A stretch of 24,181 nucleotides of DNA, taken from the NCBI GenBank assembly GCA_039185015.1, contig JBCDAU010000060.1, forward strand, positions 1 to 24,181, read 5' to 3'. Shown in pieces: positions 12,925 through 20,537 of this stretch. Each line of letters begins with the position of its first letter. Positions within the stretch are counted from its first letter, which is position 1. The notes under the pieces were generated by a model. It was not told the DNA's origin. It ran no database searches and saw nothing but the letters and a program-made list of their open reading frames with translations. Source of the DNA: JBCBSZ01 sp039185015. Its GTDB lineage: Bacteria; Actinomycetota; Acidimicrobiia; Acidimicrobiales; Poriferisodalaceae. The position numbers and the translations under genes were made by a program.

Positions 12925-14042
12925 TGGCCGACAGCTTCGGCGTCCCCACCCTGGAGGACCTCGGCGATCTGACCGGCAAGCGGGTTCTGGTCCGCTGCGA
13001 CTTCAACGTCCCACTGAGCGATGGCGAGATCGTGGACGACCTCCGCATCCGTGCGGCGATCCCGACCCTGGCCTGGCTCCAGGAGCAGGGCGCGTCCGTC
13101 GTCGCGTGCTCTCACCTCGGCCGTCCGAAGGGCGCGCCCGACCCGGCGTTCGCGATGGATCCGGTCCGGGCGCGTCTCGATGAGCTCCTGCCCGGCGTCG
13201 AGCTCCTCGAGAACGTCCGGTTCGACCCGGGTGAGACGAAGAACGACCCCGCCTTCGTCGCGACGTTGACCGAGGGCGTCGACGCGTTCGTGCTCGACGC
13301 CTTCGGGGCGGCGCATCGCTCGCACGCCTCGGTCGTCGGACCGGCGGCCACCTTGCCCAGCGCGGCGGGTCGTCTGTTGATCCGCGAGGTCGAGGTGCTC
13401 CTCGGCATCCGCACCACGCCGAAGCGGCCCTTCGTCGGGATCCTCGGCGGCGCCAAGGTCAGCGACAAGCTCGGCGTCATCGACGCGCTCGTCGACGTCG
13501 TCGACTCGCTCGTCGTGGGCGGCGGGATGTGCTTCACCTTCCTCAAGGCGATGGGCCACGAGGTCGGCGACTCGCTGCTCGAGACGGACCAGGTCGACAC
13601 CTGTCGCCGACTGCTCGACGAGCACGGCGAGATGATCCACCTGCCGAGCGACATCGTCGCCGAGCGCGACGGCGAGGTCCGCAACGTGGGACGGTCGGTC
13701 CCCGAGGGCTGGCGCGGGCTCGACATCGGCCCCGGTTCGGCCGCCGAGTTCGGCGACATCGTCCTCGACGCCAAGACCGTGCTCTGGAACGGCCCGATGG
13801 GGCTCTTCGAGGATCCGCGCTTCGCCGCGGGCACCGAGGCGGTCGCCCGCGCGCTCGCCGACTCGCGGGCCTTCAGCGTGATCGGCGGGGGCGACTCGGC
13901 CGCGGCCGTGGCGCAGATGGGCCTCGACGACGAGATGGACCACGTCTCGACCGGTGGGGGAGCATCGCTCGAGCTGATCGAGCAGGGAGACCTGCCGGGC
14001 CTCGCCGCGCTGCGGTCGGCCCCCAACGCGACGGGAGCGTGA
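12924..14042 (+). CDS. pgk: Phosphoglycerate kinase
   Basis: It transfers phosphate from 1,3-bisphosphoglycerate to ADP, the first ATP-yielding step of glycolysis. At 372 residues it is slightly shorter than the usual 385-400. Family blocks are clear: VLVRCDFNVPL (substrate-binding Arg/Asp/Asn), SHLGRPKG, LLENVRFDPGETKND, DAFGAAHRSHAS, FVGILGGAKVSDKLGV, LVVGGGMCFTFLKA, TVLWNGPMGLFE and the nucleotide-binding VIGGGDSAAAV with STGGGASLEL. The ATG at 12924 shares its A with the gap stop codon, so translation is probably coupled. tpiA starts 1 bp after its stop. The missing length is in loops, not in catalytic blocks. Confidence 0.97.
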   Translation: MADSFGVPTLEDLGDLTGKRVLVRCDFNVPLSDGEIVDDLRIRAAIPTLAWLQEQGASVVACSHLGRPKGAPDPAFAMDPVRARLDELLPGVELLENVRFDPGETKNDPAFVATLTEGVDAFVLDAFGAAHRSHASVVGPAATLPSAAGRLLIREVEVLLGIRTTPKRPFVGILGGAKVSDKLGVIDALVDVVDSLVVGGGMCFTFLKAMGHEVGDSLLETDQVDTCRRLLDEHGEMIHLPSDIVAERDGEVRNVGRSVPEGWRGLDIGPGSAAEFGDIVLDAKTVLWNGPMGLFEDPRFAAGTEAVARALADSRAFSVIGGGDSAAAVAQMGLDDEMDHVSTGGGASLELIEQGDLPGLAALRSAPNATGA

Positions 14043-14043
14043 C

Positions 14044-14814
14044 GTGAGTGGACGAAAGCCGCTGGTGAGCGGCAACTGGAAGATGCACCTCAACCACCTG
14101 GAGGCGACGATGCTCCTCCAGCGGTTGACCTACGAGATCGAGAAGGACACCTACGAGTCGGTCGACGTCTCGATCCACCCTCCCTTCACGTCGCTGCGCT
14201 CGACCCAGACCGTGATCGACGCCGACCGGATGGAGTTCCTCCTGGGCGCGCAGCACTGTCACAGCGACGACAGCGGCGCCTTCACCGGCGAGGTCGCGCC
14301 GCCGATGCTCGCCAAGCTCGACGTCAAGCTCGTCATCGTCGGCCACAGCGAGCGCCGGCAGGTGTTCGGCGAGACCGACCAACTCGTCAACGCCAAGCTG
14401 CGGGCGATCCTCCGCCACGGCATGACGCCCATCCTGTGCGTCGGCGAGACGCTCGACCAGCGCGAGGCGGGTGAGGCCGAGACCATCGTGGCCGAGCAGC
14501 TCCAGGGCGGGCTCGACGGCGTCTCCGCCGGCGACCTCACCAAGGTCGTGGTCGCCTACGAACCGGTCTGGGCCATCGGCACCGGTAAGACCGCCCTGCC
14601 CGAGGACGCGCAGGCGATGTGCGCGGCGATCCGTCGCATCCTCGGCCAGCGCGACGCCGACGCCGCCGCGGAGATCCGCATCCAGTACGGCGGCTCGGTG
14701 AAGCCGGGCAACGCCAAGGAGCTCCTGTCGCTGCCCGACGTCGACGGCGCGCTCGTCGGCGGTGCCAGCCTCGAAGCCGGTGACTTCGCCGCGATCATCA
14801 ACGCGGCGGCCTGA
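14044..14814 (+). CDS. tpiA: Triosephosphate isomerase
   Basis: It interconverts dihydroxyacetone phosphate and glyceraldehyde 3-phosphate in the cytoplasm. The 256-residue TIM barrel has all catalytic residues: Lys13 in SGNWKMH, His101 in VGHSERR and Glu173 in AYEPVWAIGTGK, the last also starting loop 6. The phosphate-binding YGGSVKPGN and GALVGGASL motifs are intact. The GTG at 14044 follows the pgk stop by 1 bp and has GGGAG about 6 nt upstream. In most actinobacteria secG comes next; here a peptide transporter operon intervenes and secG is 7.3 kb away. Confidence 0.97.
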   Translation: MSGRKPLVSGNWKMHLNHLEATMLLQRLTYEIEKDTYESVDVSIHPPFTSLRSTQTVIDADRMEFLLGAQHCHSDDSGAFTGEVAPPMLAKLDVKLVIVGHSERRQVFGETDQLVNAKLRAILRHGMTPILCVGETLDQREAGEAETIVAEQLQGGLDGVSAGDLTKVVVAYEPVWAIGTGKTALPEDAQAMCAAIRRILGQRDADAAAEIRIQYGGSVKPGNAKELLSLPDVDGALVGGASLEAGDFAAIINAAA

Positions 14815-14835
14815 CCAACGCTCACCCAACGTGAC

Positions 14836-14871
14836 GACAGGAACGCGCCATGTTCCAGTCATCGACCTGTC
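14836..14871 (+). terminator. Weak hairpin candidates after tpiA
   Basis: GACAGG (14836-14841) pairs with CCTGTC (14866-14871), and alternatively GGAAC (14840-14844) with GTTCC (14852-14856). Both are short and no T-run follows. This is the only candidate end signal for the glycolytic operon. Confidence 0.2.
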
Positions 14872-14882
14872 ATGGGGGGTCG

Positions 14883-14925
14883 TAGACAGTGCCGTTGACC
14901 ACCGGTAGCGTTACTCGGCGGTAAC
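14883..14925 (+). promoter_or_regulatory. Transporter operon promoter with operator-like inverted repeat
   Basis: TAGACA (14883-14888) and TAGCGT (14906-14911) form a good -35/-10 pair with exactly 17 bp spacing; +1 would be near 14918. A perfect inverted repeat GTTAC-N6-GTAAC (14910-14925) overlaps the end of the -10 and the start site, the classic position for a repressor. A second TTGACC at 14895 has no matching -10. Confidence 0.5.
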
Positions 14926-14930
14926 CGCCC

Positions 14931-15049
14931 CCTCGGCCGATCGCTGAGCGCTGGTTGCCCGCGGGCCGAGTGGTCAGCGCGGGTAGGGAGGGATCGTCGT
15001 CAACCCCTGACGACGCTTCGGGTCGGTTGCCGTGCAAGCGACCAGGAGG
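14931..15049 (+). promoter_or_regulatory. Structured 5' leader of the peptide-binding lipoprotein mRNA
   Basis: The predicted leader is about 140 nt. It contains CTCGGCC with a distant GGCCGAG, then a perfect 8-bp hairpin CGTCGTCA (14995-15002)/TGACGACG (15008-15015) with a 5-nt loop. A second stem follows, GGTCG (15021-15025)/CGACC (15039-15043), extended by TTGC/GCAA with a 3-nt loop. The second stem ends at the base before the RBS AGGAGG (15044-15049). It may set RBS access or mRNA stability; it matches no riboswitch I know. Confidence 0.4.
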
Positions 15050-15058
15050 ATCCCTGAC

Positions 15059-16909
15059 GTGATGAAGAACCGGAGCCTGCTCAGGCTCCTCGCCCTACTC
15101 CTCGCCTTCGGGCTCGTCGCCGCCGCGTGTGGCGACAGCGACGATGACGGCGGGGACGACGGCGAGACGACCGAGACGACCGAAGCCGCCGCCGAGGAAG
15201 ATGGTGGCGACGTCGAGACCGAAGAGACCGAGGCTCCGGCCGAGGACGAGGAGACCGAGGACACCGAGGCGCCGGCCGCCTCCCAGGACGTCGCCTACGG
15301 CAACGCCCAGGAGTTCTCGAACTACAACAACGGCCTGGCCGCCTCGAACTCGGTGAAGAACACCATCATCATCAACGAGGTCGTTCCGAGTCCGTTCGAC
15401 TTCGCCGGCCCGACCGGCGATCTCGTCATGAACGAGGAGCTGATGGACTCGGTGACGGCGCTCAGCACCGACCCGCAGGTGATCGAGTACGTCATCAACG
15501 CCGACGCCGCGTGGTCCGATGGTGAGCCCATCGACTGCAACGACTGGTACCTCGCGTGGCAGGCCTTCGGTGGCACCTGGCTGACCCTCGACGAGAACGG
15601 CGAGCCCGTCGTCGACGAGGAGACCGAGGCCGAGGTCCCGCTGTTCGCCGTGACCGGCTCGACCGGCTACGACGTCATCGAGTCGCTCGAGTGCTCCGAG
15701 GACGGCAAGACGATCACCACGACCTACAGCGACATCTTCGCTGACTGGCGTGCGACCTTCTCGCAGCTCATGCCGGCCCACGTGGTCGCTCGTGAGGCGG
15801 GCGTCGACGACCTGATCGCCGCCTTCGACTCCGGTGACCGCGCCAGCATCGATGCGATGGCCGAGTTCTTCAACAACGCGTGGGCCATGAACCCGGGCGA
15901 GCTCCTCGACGAGTCCCTGATCCCGTCGGGCGGCAAGTTCAAGCTCGGTTCGTGGGAGGCCGGTGCGTCGCTGACCCTCGTGCCCAACGAGAACTACTGG
16001 GGCACCCCGGCCAACGGCCCGGTGACCGTGCGCTACATCGCCGAGGAGGCCCAGGCCCAGGCCCTGGCCAACGGCGAGATCAACGCCATGGACCCGCAGC
16101 CCACGCCGGACCTCCTGGCTCAGCTCGAGGGCACCGACGGTGTCGTGGTCGAGACCGGCTCGCAGTTCGTCTGGGAGCACTTCGACTTCAACTTCAACAC
16201 CGTGTTCGGTGACATCCTCGTGCGCGAGGCCTTCGCCTCCTGCCTGCCCCGTCAGCAGATGGTGGCCAACCTCATCCAGCCGCTCGACCCGACGGCCGAG
16301 GTCCTGAACAACCGGTACAACCAGCCCTTCGAGGCCGGCTACGTCGACAACAGCGACGGCCGGTTCCTGGAGCCCGACATCGCTCGTGCCCAGGAGCTGC
16401 TCGACGAGTCGGGCATCGCCCAGCCCGTCGACGTCCGCATCGGCTGGTTCGACAACGGCGGCAACATCCGCCGGACCAACCAGGTCGCCCTGGTGCAGGA
16501 GTCCTGCAACCAGGTCGAGGGCTTCAACATCATCGACGCCGGCTCGGACACGTTCTTCGACGTCGAGCTGTCGGCTGGTGACTGGGACATCGCCATGTTC
16601 GCCTGGGCCGGTTCGCCCCTGAAGACCGGCTCGTCGGAGATCTACCGCACCGCCGGTGGCATCAACTTCGGCGGCTACGGCAACCCGGAGGTCGACGCCC
16701 TGCTCGACGCGATCAACCAGGAGCTCGACGCCGAGACCCAGGTCGCGCTGTCGAACGAGGTCGACGTCATCCTCTGGGAGGACCTGGTCACCATCCCGGT
16801 GTTCAGCTTCCCGGGCGTGGTCGCCTACAGCGACAACGCCGCGAACGTCATCTACAACCCGTCGCAGAACGGTCTGACGTTCAACGCCAGCGCCTGGCAG
16901 GTCGGCTGA
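15059..16909 (+). CDS. Peptide-type ABC transporter substrate-binding lipoprotein (family 5)
   Basis: The 616-residue protein is exported and lipid-anchored: a short basic start, a hydrophobic core (LLRLLALLLAFGLVAAA) and the lipobox Cys at residue 24. A linker of about 50 residues rich in Asp, Glu and Thr spaces the binding domain from the membrane. The rest is SBP_bac_5, with DAAWSDGEPIDCNDWYLAWQ, a central WEAGASLTLVPNENYWG and the C-terminal YGNPEVDALLDAINQELDAE. The family binds peptides, nickel or sugars outside the cell and delivers them to Dpp/Opp permeases; the ligand here is unknown. GTG at 15059 has AGGAGG 9 nt upstream; ATG at 15062 is the alternative. It is the first gene of the operon and is separated from the permease gene by a very strong hairpin. 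Confidence 0.93.
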   Translation: MMKNRSLLRLLALLLAFGLVAAACGDSDDDGGDDGETTETTEAAAEEDGGDVETEETEAPAEDEETEDTEAPAASQDVAYGNAQEFSNYNNGLAASNSVKNTIIINEVVPSPFDFAGPTGDLVMNEELMDSVTALSTDPQVIEYVINADAAWSDGEPIDCNDWYLAWQAFGGTWLTLDENGEPVVDEETEAEVPLFAVTGSTGYDVIESLECSEDGKTITTTYSDIFADWRATFSQLMPAHVVAREAGVDDLIAAFDSGDRASIDAMAEFFNNAWAMNPGELLDESLIPSGGKFKLGSWEAGASLTLVPNENYWGTPANGPVTVRYIAEEAQAQALANGEINAMDPQPTPDLLAQLEGTDGVVVETGSQFVWEHFDFNFNTVFGDILVREAFASCLPRQQMVANLIQPLDPTAEVLNNRYNQPFEAGYVDNSDGRFLEPDIARAQELLDESGIAQPVDVRIGWFDNGGNIRRTNQVALVQESCNQVEGFNIIDAGSDTFFDVELSAGDWDIAMFAWAGSPLKTGSSEIYRTAGGINFGGYGNPEVDALLDAINQELDAETQVALSNEVDVILWEDLVTIPVFSFPGVVAYSDNAANVIYNPSQNGLTFNASAWQVG

Positions 16910-16925
16910 CCTAGCCCGCTCTGAT

Positions 16926-16974
16926 GTGCCACGGTGGGGCACGGGTCGGTTCGCCGGCCCGTGCCCCACGGCAC
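16926..16974 (+). promoter_or_regulatory. Very stable UUCG-capped intercistronic hairpin
   Basis: The arms GTGGGGCACGGG (16934-16945) and CCCGTGCCCCAC (16958-16969) pair perfectly. A wobble pair and CGG/CCG extend the stem to a TTCG tetraloop (16950-16953), giving about 16 continuous pairs. An outer GTGCC/GGCAC (16926-16930, 16970-16974) adds five more pairs past a 3-nt bulge. It begins 17 nt after the binding-protein stop and ends just before the permease RBS AGGGA. No T-run follows. It is best explained as an mRNA-stabilising or partially terminating element that gives more binding protein than permease. Confidence 0.65.
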
Positions 16975-16987
16975 CAGGGACCGACAC

Positions 16988-18481
16988 ATGTTCTTCTTCA
17001 TCCTCCGCAGGCTCCTCATCTCGATCCCGATCCTGTTGGCATCGAGCTTCGTCATGTTCTGGCTGGTCACCATCTCGGGTGACCCCCTCGCCGAGTTCCG
17101 GCAGTCGACCGACCCGAACCGCGAGACGACCATGGCGACGATCAGTCGGCTCCTCGAGCTCGACAAGCCCTACGCCGAGCGCTACGTGGACTGGTTCACG
17201 GGGCTCTTCAGCGGAGACTTCGGACTGAATCGTGACGGCCAGGAGGTCTCGACCCTCCTGTGGCAGGCCGCCGGCACGACCTTCCGGCTCGTGATCCTCG
17301 CCACGATCATCTCGATCCTGCTCGGCATCGGCGTCGGCATCATCACCGCCGTCCGGCAGTACAGCGCCATCGACTACACGTCGACCTTCGCTGCGTTCCT
17401 CTTCTTCTCGCTCCCGGTCTTCTGGCTCGCCGTCATGCTCAAGGAGTACGGCGCGATCGAGTTCAACAACTACCTGGAGAACCCCGGCATCTCGACGCGG
17501 GGCCTGGTGATCCTCACCGTGATCGCCGGAGTGTTCGGGGCCGGTCTCGCCGGCGGCTCCCGTCAGCGCCGTCTCATCGCCGGCGGTGGCCTCGCGGCCG
17601 TGTCGGCCATCGGCCTCGCGATCATCGAAGCCACCGACTGGATGATCAACCCCGGCATCTCGGTGCCGGTGCTGATCGTGCTGTCGGTGGGCGTCGGTGT
17701 ACTCGCCGCCGCGACCTACGCGCCGTTCTCGGTCCGACGCGTGGTGGGCGCCGGTGTCGCCGCGGCGGTCGTCGGCCTGCTCGTGAGCCAGGTGCTCTTC
17801 TCGTCGTGGCTCGACGACATGTCCTGGTCGCGCATGTTCATCCTGCTCGTGCTGGCGCTCGCCACGGGTGCAGGCGTCGGCGCGCTGGTCGGCGGCGAGA
17901 TCGACCGTCGCCCCGCCGTCCAGGCCGGCGTCAGCGCTGCCTTCGGTGTTGGCGTGCTCGTCGTGATCGACGAGTTCATCTCCGCCTGGTCACCGGGCCG
18001 CACGATCGGCACCATCGGCCCCCGCACCCCGAACTTCGAGGGCAACTTCTGGGAGCGGCTGGTCGACCTCGCCGGCCACCAGATCCTGCCGTCGCTGGCC
18101 CTGACGCTCATCGGGTTCGCGACGTTCATGCGGTTCACCCGCGCATCGATGCTCGAGACGCTGAACTCCGACTACGTGCGCACGGCGAAGGCCAAGGGCC
18201 TGCCGCCGACGCAGGTGATCATGCGGCACGCGTTCCGCACGGCACTGATCCCGGTGATGACCGTCGTCACGATCAGCTTCGCCGGGATCATCGAGGGGGC
18301 CGTGATCACCGAGACGGTGTTCGGCTGGTCCGGCATGGGCCAGCTCTTCATCGAGGGGCTCCGTGAGGTCGACCCGTACCCGGTCATGGGCTTCCTGGTC
18401 ATCACCTCGCTGTCGATCGTCATCCTCAACGCGATCGCCGACATCTTGTACGCCTACCTCGACCCGAGGATCCGCCGATGA
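16988..18481 (+). CDS. DppB/OppB-type ABC permease with a tandem membrane-repeat insert
   Basis: The inner-membrane permease pairs with the DppC-like protein to form the channel of the transporter. The N-terminal part is typical of the family: FIRRLL-like start, first membrane helix at about residues 8-30, then a periplasmic segment and two helices to residue about 155. The C-terminal part holds LPSLALTLIGFATFMRFTRA, the EAA loop contacting the ATPases (YVRTAKAKGLPPTQVIMRHA) and IEGAVITETVFGWSGMGQLF. The 497-residue length exceeds the usual 310-340 because residues 165 to about 335 are an insert of six hydrophobic segments arranged as three similar two-helix units. ATG at 16988 follows AGGGA by 7 nt. 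Its stop overlaps the next gene (ATGA). Confidence 0.92.
   Translation: MFFFILRRLLISIPILLASSFVMFWLVTISGDPLAEFRQSTDPNRETTMATISRLLELDKPYAERYVDWFTGLFSGDFGLNRDGQEVSTLLWQAAGTTFRLVILATIISILLGIGVGIITAVRQYSAIDYTSTFAAFLFFSLPVFWLAVMLKEYGAIEFNNYLENPGISTRGLVILTVIAGVFGAGLAGGSRQRRLIAGGGLAAVSAIGLAIIEATDWMINPGISVPVLIVLSVGVGVLAAATYAPFSVRRVVGAGVAAAVVGLLVSQVLFSSWLDDMSWSRMFILLVLALATGAGVGALVGGEIDRRPAVQAGVSAAFGVGVLVVIDEFISAWSPGRTIGTIGPRTPNFEGNFWERLVDLAGHQILPSLALTLIGFATFMRFTRASMLETLNSDYVRTAKAKGLPPTQVIMRHAFRTALIPVMTVVTISFAGIIEGAVITETVFGWSGMGQLFIEGLREVDPYPVMGFLVITSLSIVILNAIADILYAYLDPRIRR
17480..17983 (+). repeat. Three tandem two-helix modules inside the DppB-type permease
   Basis: Modules start at residues 165 (NPGISTRGLVIL), 221 (NPGISVPVLIVL) and 276 (DDMSWSRMFILL), a period of 55-56 residues. 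Each has a hydrophobic helix, a basic turn (RQRR, SVRR, EIDRR) and a second Gly/Ala/Val-rich helix. In modules 1 and 2 the Arg pair falls at exactly the same offset, and 15 bp are identical at 17480-17494 and 17648-17662. Module 3 is more diverged. Confidence 0.7.
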
Positions 18482-19470
18482 CCGACATGATCCGTGGGAC
18501 CTCTGGAGCCGACGAGGAGCTCGACGACGCCCCGCTGGCGACGGCGGGCGACGAGCGAGAGTTCACCGTCGAGTCCCGGACCCAGTTCCAGATGGTGGTC
18601 CGCCGGTTCTTCGCCCACCGCCTCGCCATGGCGAGCCTCGCGGTGCTGTTGCTCGTGGTCGCCCTCGCCTTCGTCGGCCTCGCGGTCTGGAAGCACCCGT
18701 TCAACATGTCGGGAACGCTGGAGAACCGCGGCCGGCCGACGCTCGACCTGATCCCGTGGCTCGACGGCGACGGGCTCGCCCTCGGCAACCACCCCTTCGG
18801 CCAGGACGACATCGGCCGCGACTACTTCGCCGTGACGCTGCGGGGTGCCCAGCAGAGCCTCCTCATCGCCCTCGTCGCCGGCCTCCTCGCCACCTTCATC
18901 GGCACCGTCATCGGAGCGCTCGCCGGGTACTACCGCGGCTGGGTCGACACCGTGCTCATGCGCTTCGTCGACGTCATGTTCACCATCCCGCTGCTCCTCG
19001 TCGCCGCCGTGCTCGGTCGCCGCTACGACGCCAGCAACATCTTCATCCTCGCCGTCATCATCGCCCTGGCGTCCTGGCTCACGACGTCGCGCGTCATCCG
19101 CGCCGAGTTCCTCTCCCTCCGCGAGAAGGAATTCGTCGAAGCTGCCAGAGCGCAGGGCGCCAGCGGACGACGGATCATGTTCAAGCACATCCTGCCCAAC
19201 GTCATCGGGTCGGTCGTCGTGACGGCGACCCTGCTGATCTCGGCGGCGATCCTGGTCGAGACGGCCCTGTCGTTCCTCGGCCTCGGCATCCGCGGGTCCG
19301 ACTGGTCCCTGGGCAAGCAGGTGTCCACCTACGACACCGCCTTCAGCACCCGACCGTGGCTGTTCTGGTGGCCGGGCATCTTCATCGTGGTCATCGCCCT
19401 CACGATCAACTTCATCGGTGACGGGCTCCGCGACGCCTTCGACCCCCGCCAGAACCGGGTCCGGCAGTGA
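18478..19470 (+). CDS. DppC/OppC-type ABC permease
   Basis: The 330-residue second channel subunit has a long cytoplasmic N-terminus of about 40 residues with many acidic groups, then the OppC_N helix (LAMASLAVLLLVVALAFVGL). A periplasmic region with HPFGQDDIGRDYFA follows, then the five-helix BPD_transp_1 core. The EAA loop is EFVEAARAQGASGRRIMFKHILPN, and the end shows SFLGLGIRGSDWSLGK and INFIGDGLRDAFDPR, all typical of the DppC side. Length is normal, in contrast to its enlarged partner. It begins by overlapping the partner's stop (ATGA) and ends overlapping the first ATPase gene (GTGA), so the four inner genes are translationally coupled. Confidence 0.95.
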   Translation: MTDMIRGTSGADEELDDAPLATAGDEREFTVESRTQFQMVVRRFFAHRLAMASLAVLLLVVALAFVGLAVWKHPFNMSGTLENRGRPTLDLIPWLDGDGLALGNHPFGQDDIGRDYFAVTLRGAQQSLLIALVAGLLATFIGTVIGALAGYYRGWVDTVLMRFVDVMFTIPLLLVAAVLGRRYDASNIFILAVIIALASWLTTSRVIRAEFLSLREKEFVEAARAQGASGRRIMFKHILPNVIGSVVVTATLLISAAILVETALSFLGLGIRGSDWSLGKQVSTYDTAFSTRPWLFWWPGIFIVVIALTINFIGDGLRDAFDPRQNRVRQ

Positions 19471-20537
19471 CGGCCAACGGGCTGGGTCTGACCAACGGAT
19501 CGCACGAGCGCGACGAGCTGCTCCTCGCCGTCGAGGACCTCCGCGTCACCTTCCCGAGCGAGGACGGCGACGTGCTCGCGGTCCGCGGGGTGTCCTACTC
19601 GGTGCACCGCAACCAGGTGTTCAGCATCGTGGGGGAGTCGGGTTCCGGGAAGTCCGTGTCGACGATGGCGCTCATGGGCCTGCTGCCCACCACGGCCCGG
19701 ATCGAGGGCAGCGCCCAGTACCTCGGGCAGGAGCTGATCGGCCAGCGCGACCGCGACGTCCGCAAGTTCCGCGGCAACCGGATCTCGATGATCTTCCAGG
19801 ATCCGATGACCTCGCTGAACCCCGTCTACACGATCGGGCATCAGCTCGGTGAGATCGTCCGGGCGCACCACCGGATCTCGCCGAAGGAGGCCAAGCACCG
19901 GGCCATCGATGCGCTCCAAACCGTCGGCATCCCCCAGCCCGAGCAGCGGGTCGACAACTACCCGCACGAGTTCTCCGGTGGCATGCGCCAGCGGGTGATG
20001 ATCGCCATGGCGATGATGAACAGCCCGGACATCATCATCGCCGACGAGCCCACGACGGCCCTCGACGTCACCGTGCAGGCCCAGATCCTCGAGACGCTCA
20101 TGTCGATCAAGGAGGAGCTCGGCGCCGCCATCATCCTCATCACCCATGACCTCGGCGTGGTGGCCGGTGCCGCCGACCGCGTGGCCGTGATGTACGGCGG
20201 TCGGTTCGTCGAGGTCGGCGACTGCGATCAGATCTTCGACTCGCCCCGGATGCCGTACACCATCGGGCTGCTCGGCGCGATCCCGTCGCTCGACGGCGAG
20301 GTCGACCAGCTCACGCCGATCCCCGGCACGCCGCCGAGCTTGGTCAACCAGCCGCCCGGCTGTCCGTTCACGCCGCGATGCCCGTACGCCGTCGACGTGT
20401 GCAGCCAGACCGAGCCGGAGCTGACCCCGACCGACCAGGCGCTGCACCACTCCGCCTGCCACCGGTGGGACGACCTCGGCGATCCCGCTCCGGTCGGCGG
20501 GGGCGACGAGCGCTTCGCGGCCGGGGGTGCGTCGTGA
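19467..20537 (+). CDS. DppD/OppD-type ABC transporter ATPase
   Basis: The 356-residue cytoplasmic ATPase powers the peptide-type importer together with the next gene. Walker A is GESGSGKS (residues 56-63, Lys62), the Q-loop IFQDPMTSLNPV, the signature FSGGMRQR, Walker B IIIADEPTTALD and the switch His in LITHDLGVVAG. The C-terminal oligo_HPY extension carries the Cys cluster (CPFTPRCPYAVDVC and a later Cys in HHSACH) that in related transporters holds an Fe-S cluster. The GTG start overlaps the DppC stop by 4 bp; its own stop overlaps the DppF start by 4 bp. FSGGMRQR and ADEPTTALD mark it as the D rather than the F subunit. Confidence 0.95.
   Translation: MTANGLGLTNGSHERDELLLAVEDLRVTFPSEDGDVLAVRGVSYSVHRNQVFSIVGESGSGKSVSTMALMGLLPTTARIEGSAQYLGQELIGQRDRDVRKFRGNRISMIFQDPMTSLNPVYTIGHQLGEIVRAHHRISPKEAKHRAIDALQTVGIPQPEQRVDNYPHEFSGGMRQRVMIAMAMMNSPDIIIADEPTTALDVTVQAQILETLMSIKEELGAAIILITHDLGVVAGAADRVAVMYGGRFVEVGDCDQIFDSPRMPYTIGLLGAIPSLDGEVDQLTPIPGTPPSLVNQPPGCPFTPRCPYAVDVCSQTEPELTPTDQALHHSACHRWDDLGDPAPVGGGDERFAAGGAS

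Noticed and set aside
14895..14900. TTGACC as the -35 of the transporter promoter
   Set aside because: No TANNNT lies 16-18 bp downstream, whereas TAGACA at 14883 pairs with TAGCGT at exactly 17 bp.
15095..16987. A 630-codon - strand frame opposite the peptide-binding lipoprotein
   Set aside because: It mirrors the strong codon bias of the + gene, lacks recognisable motifs and spans the intercistronic hairpin.
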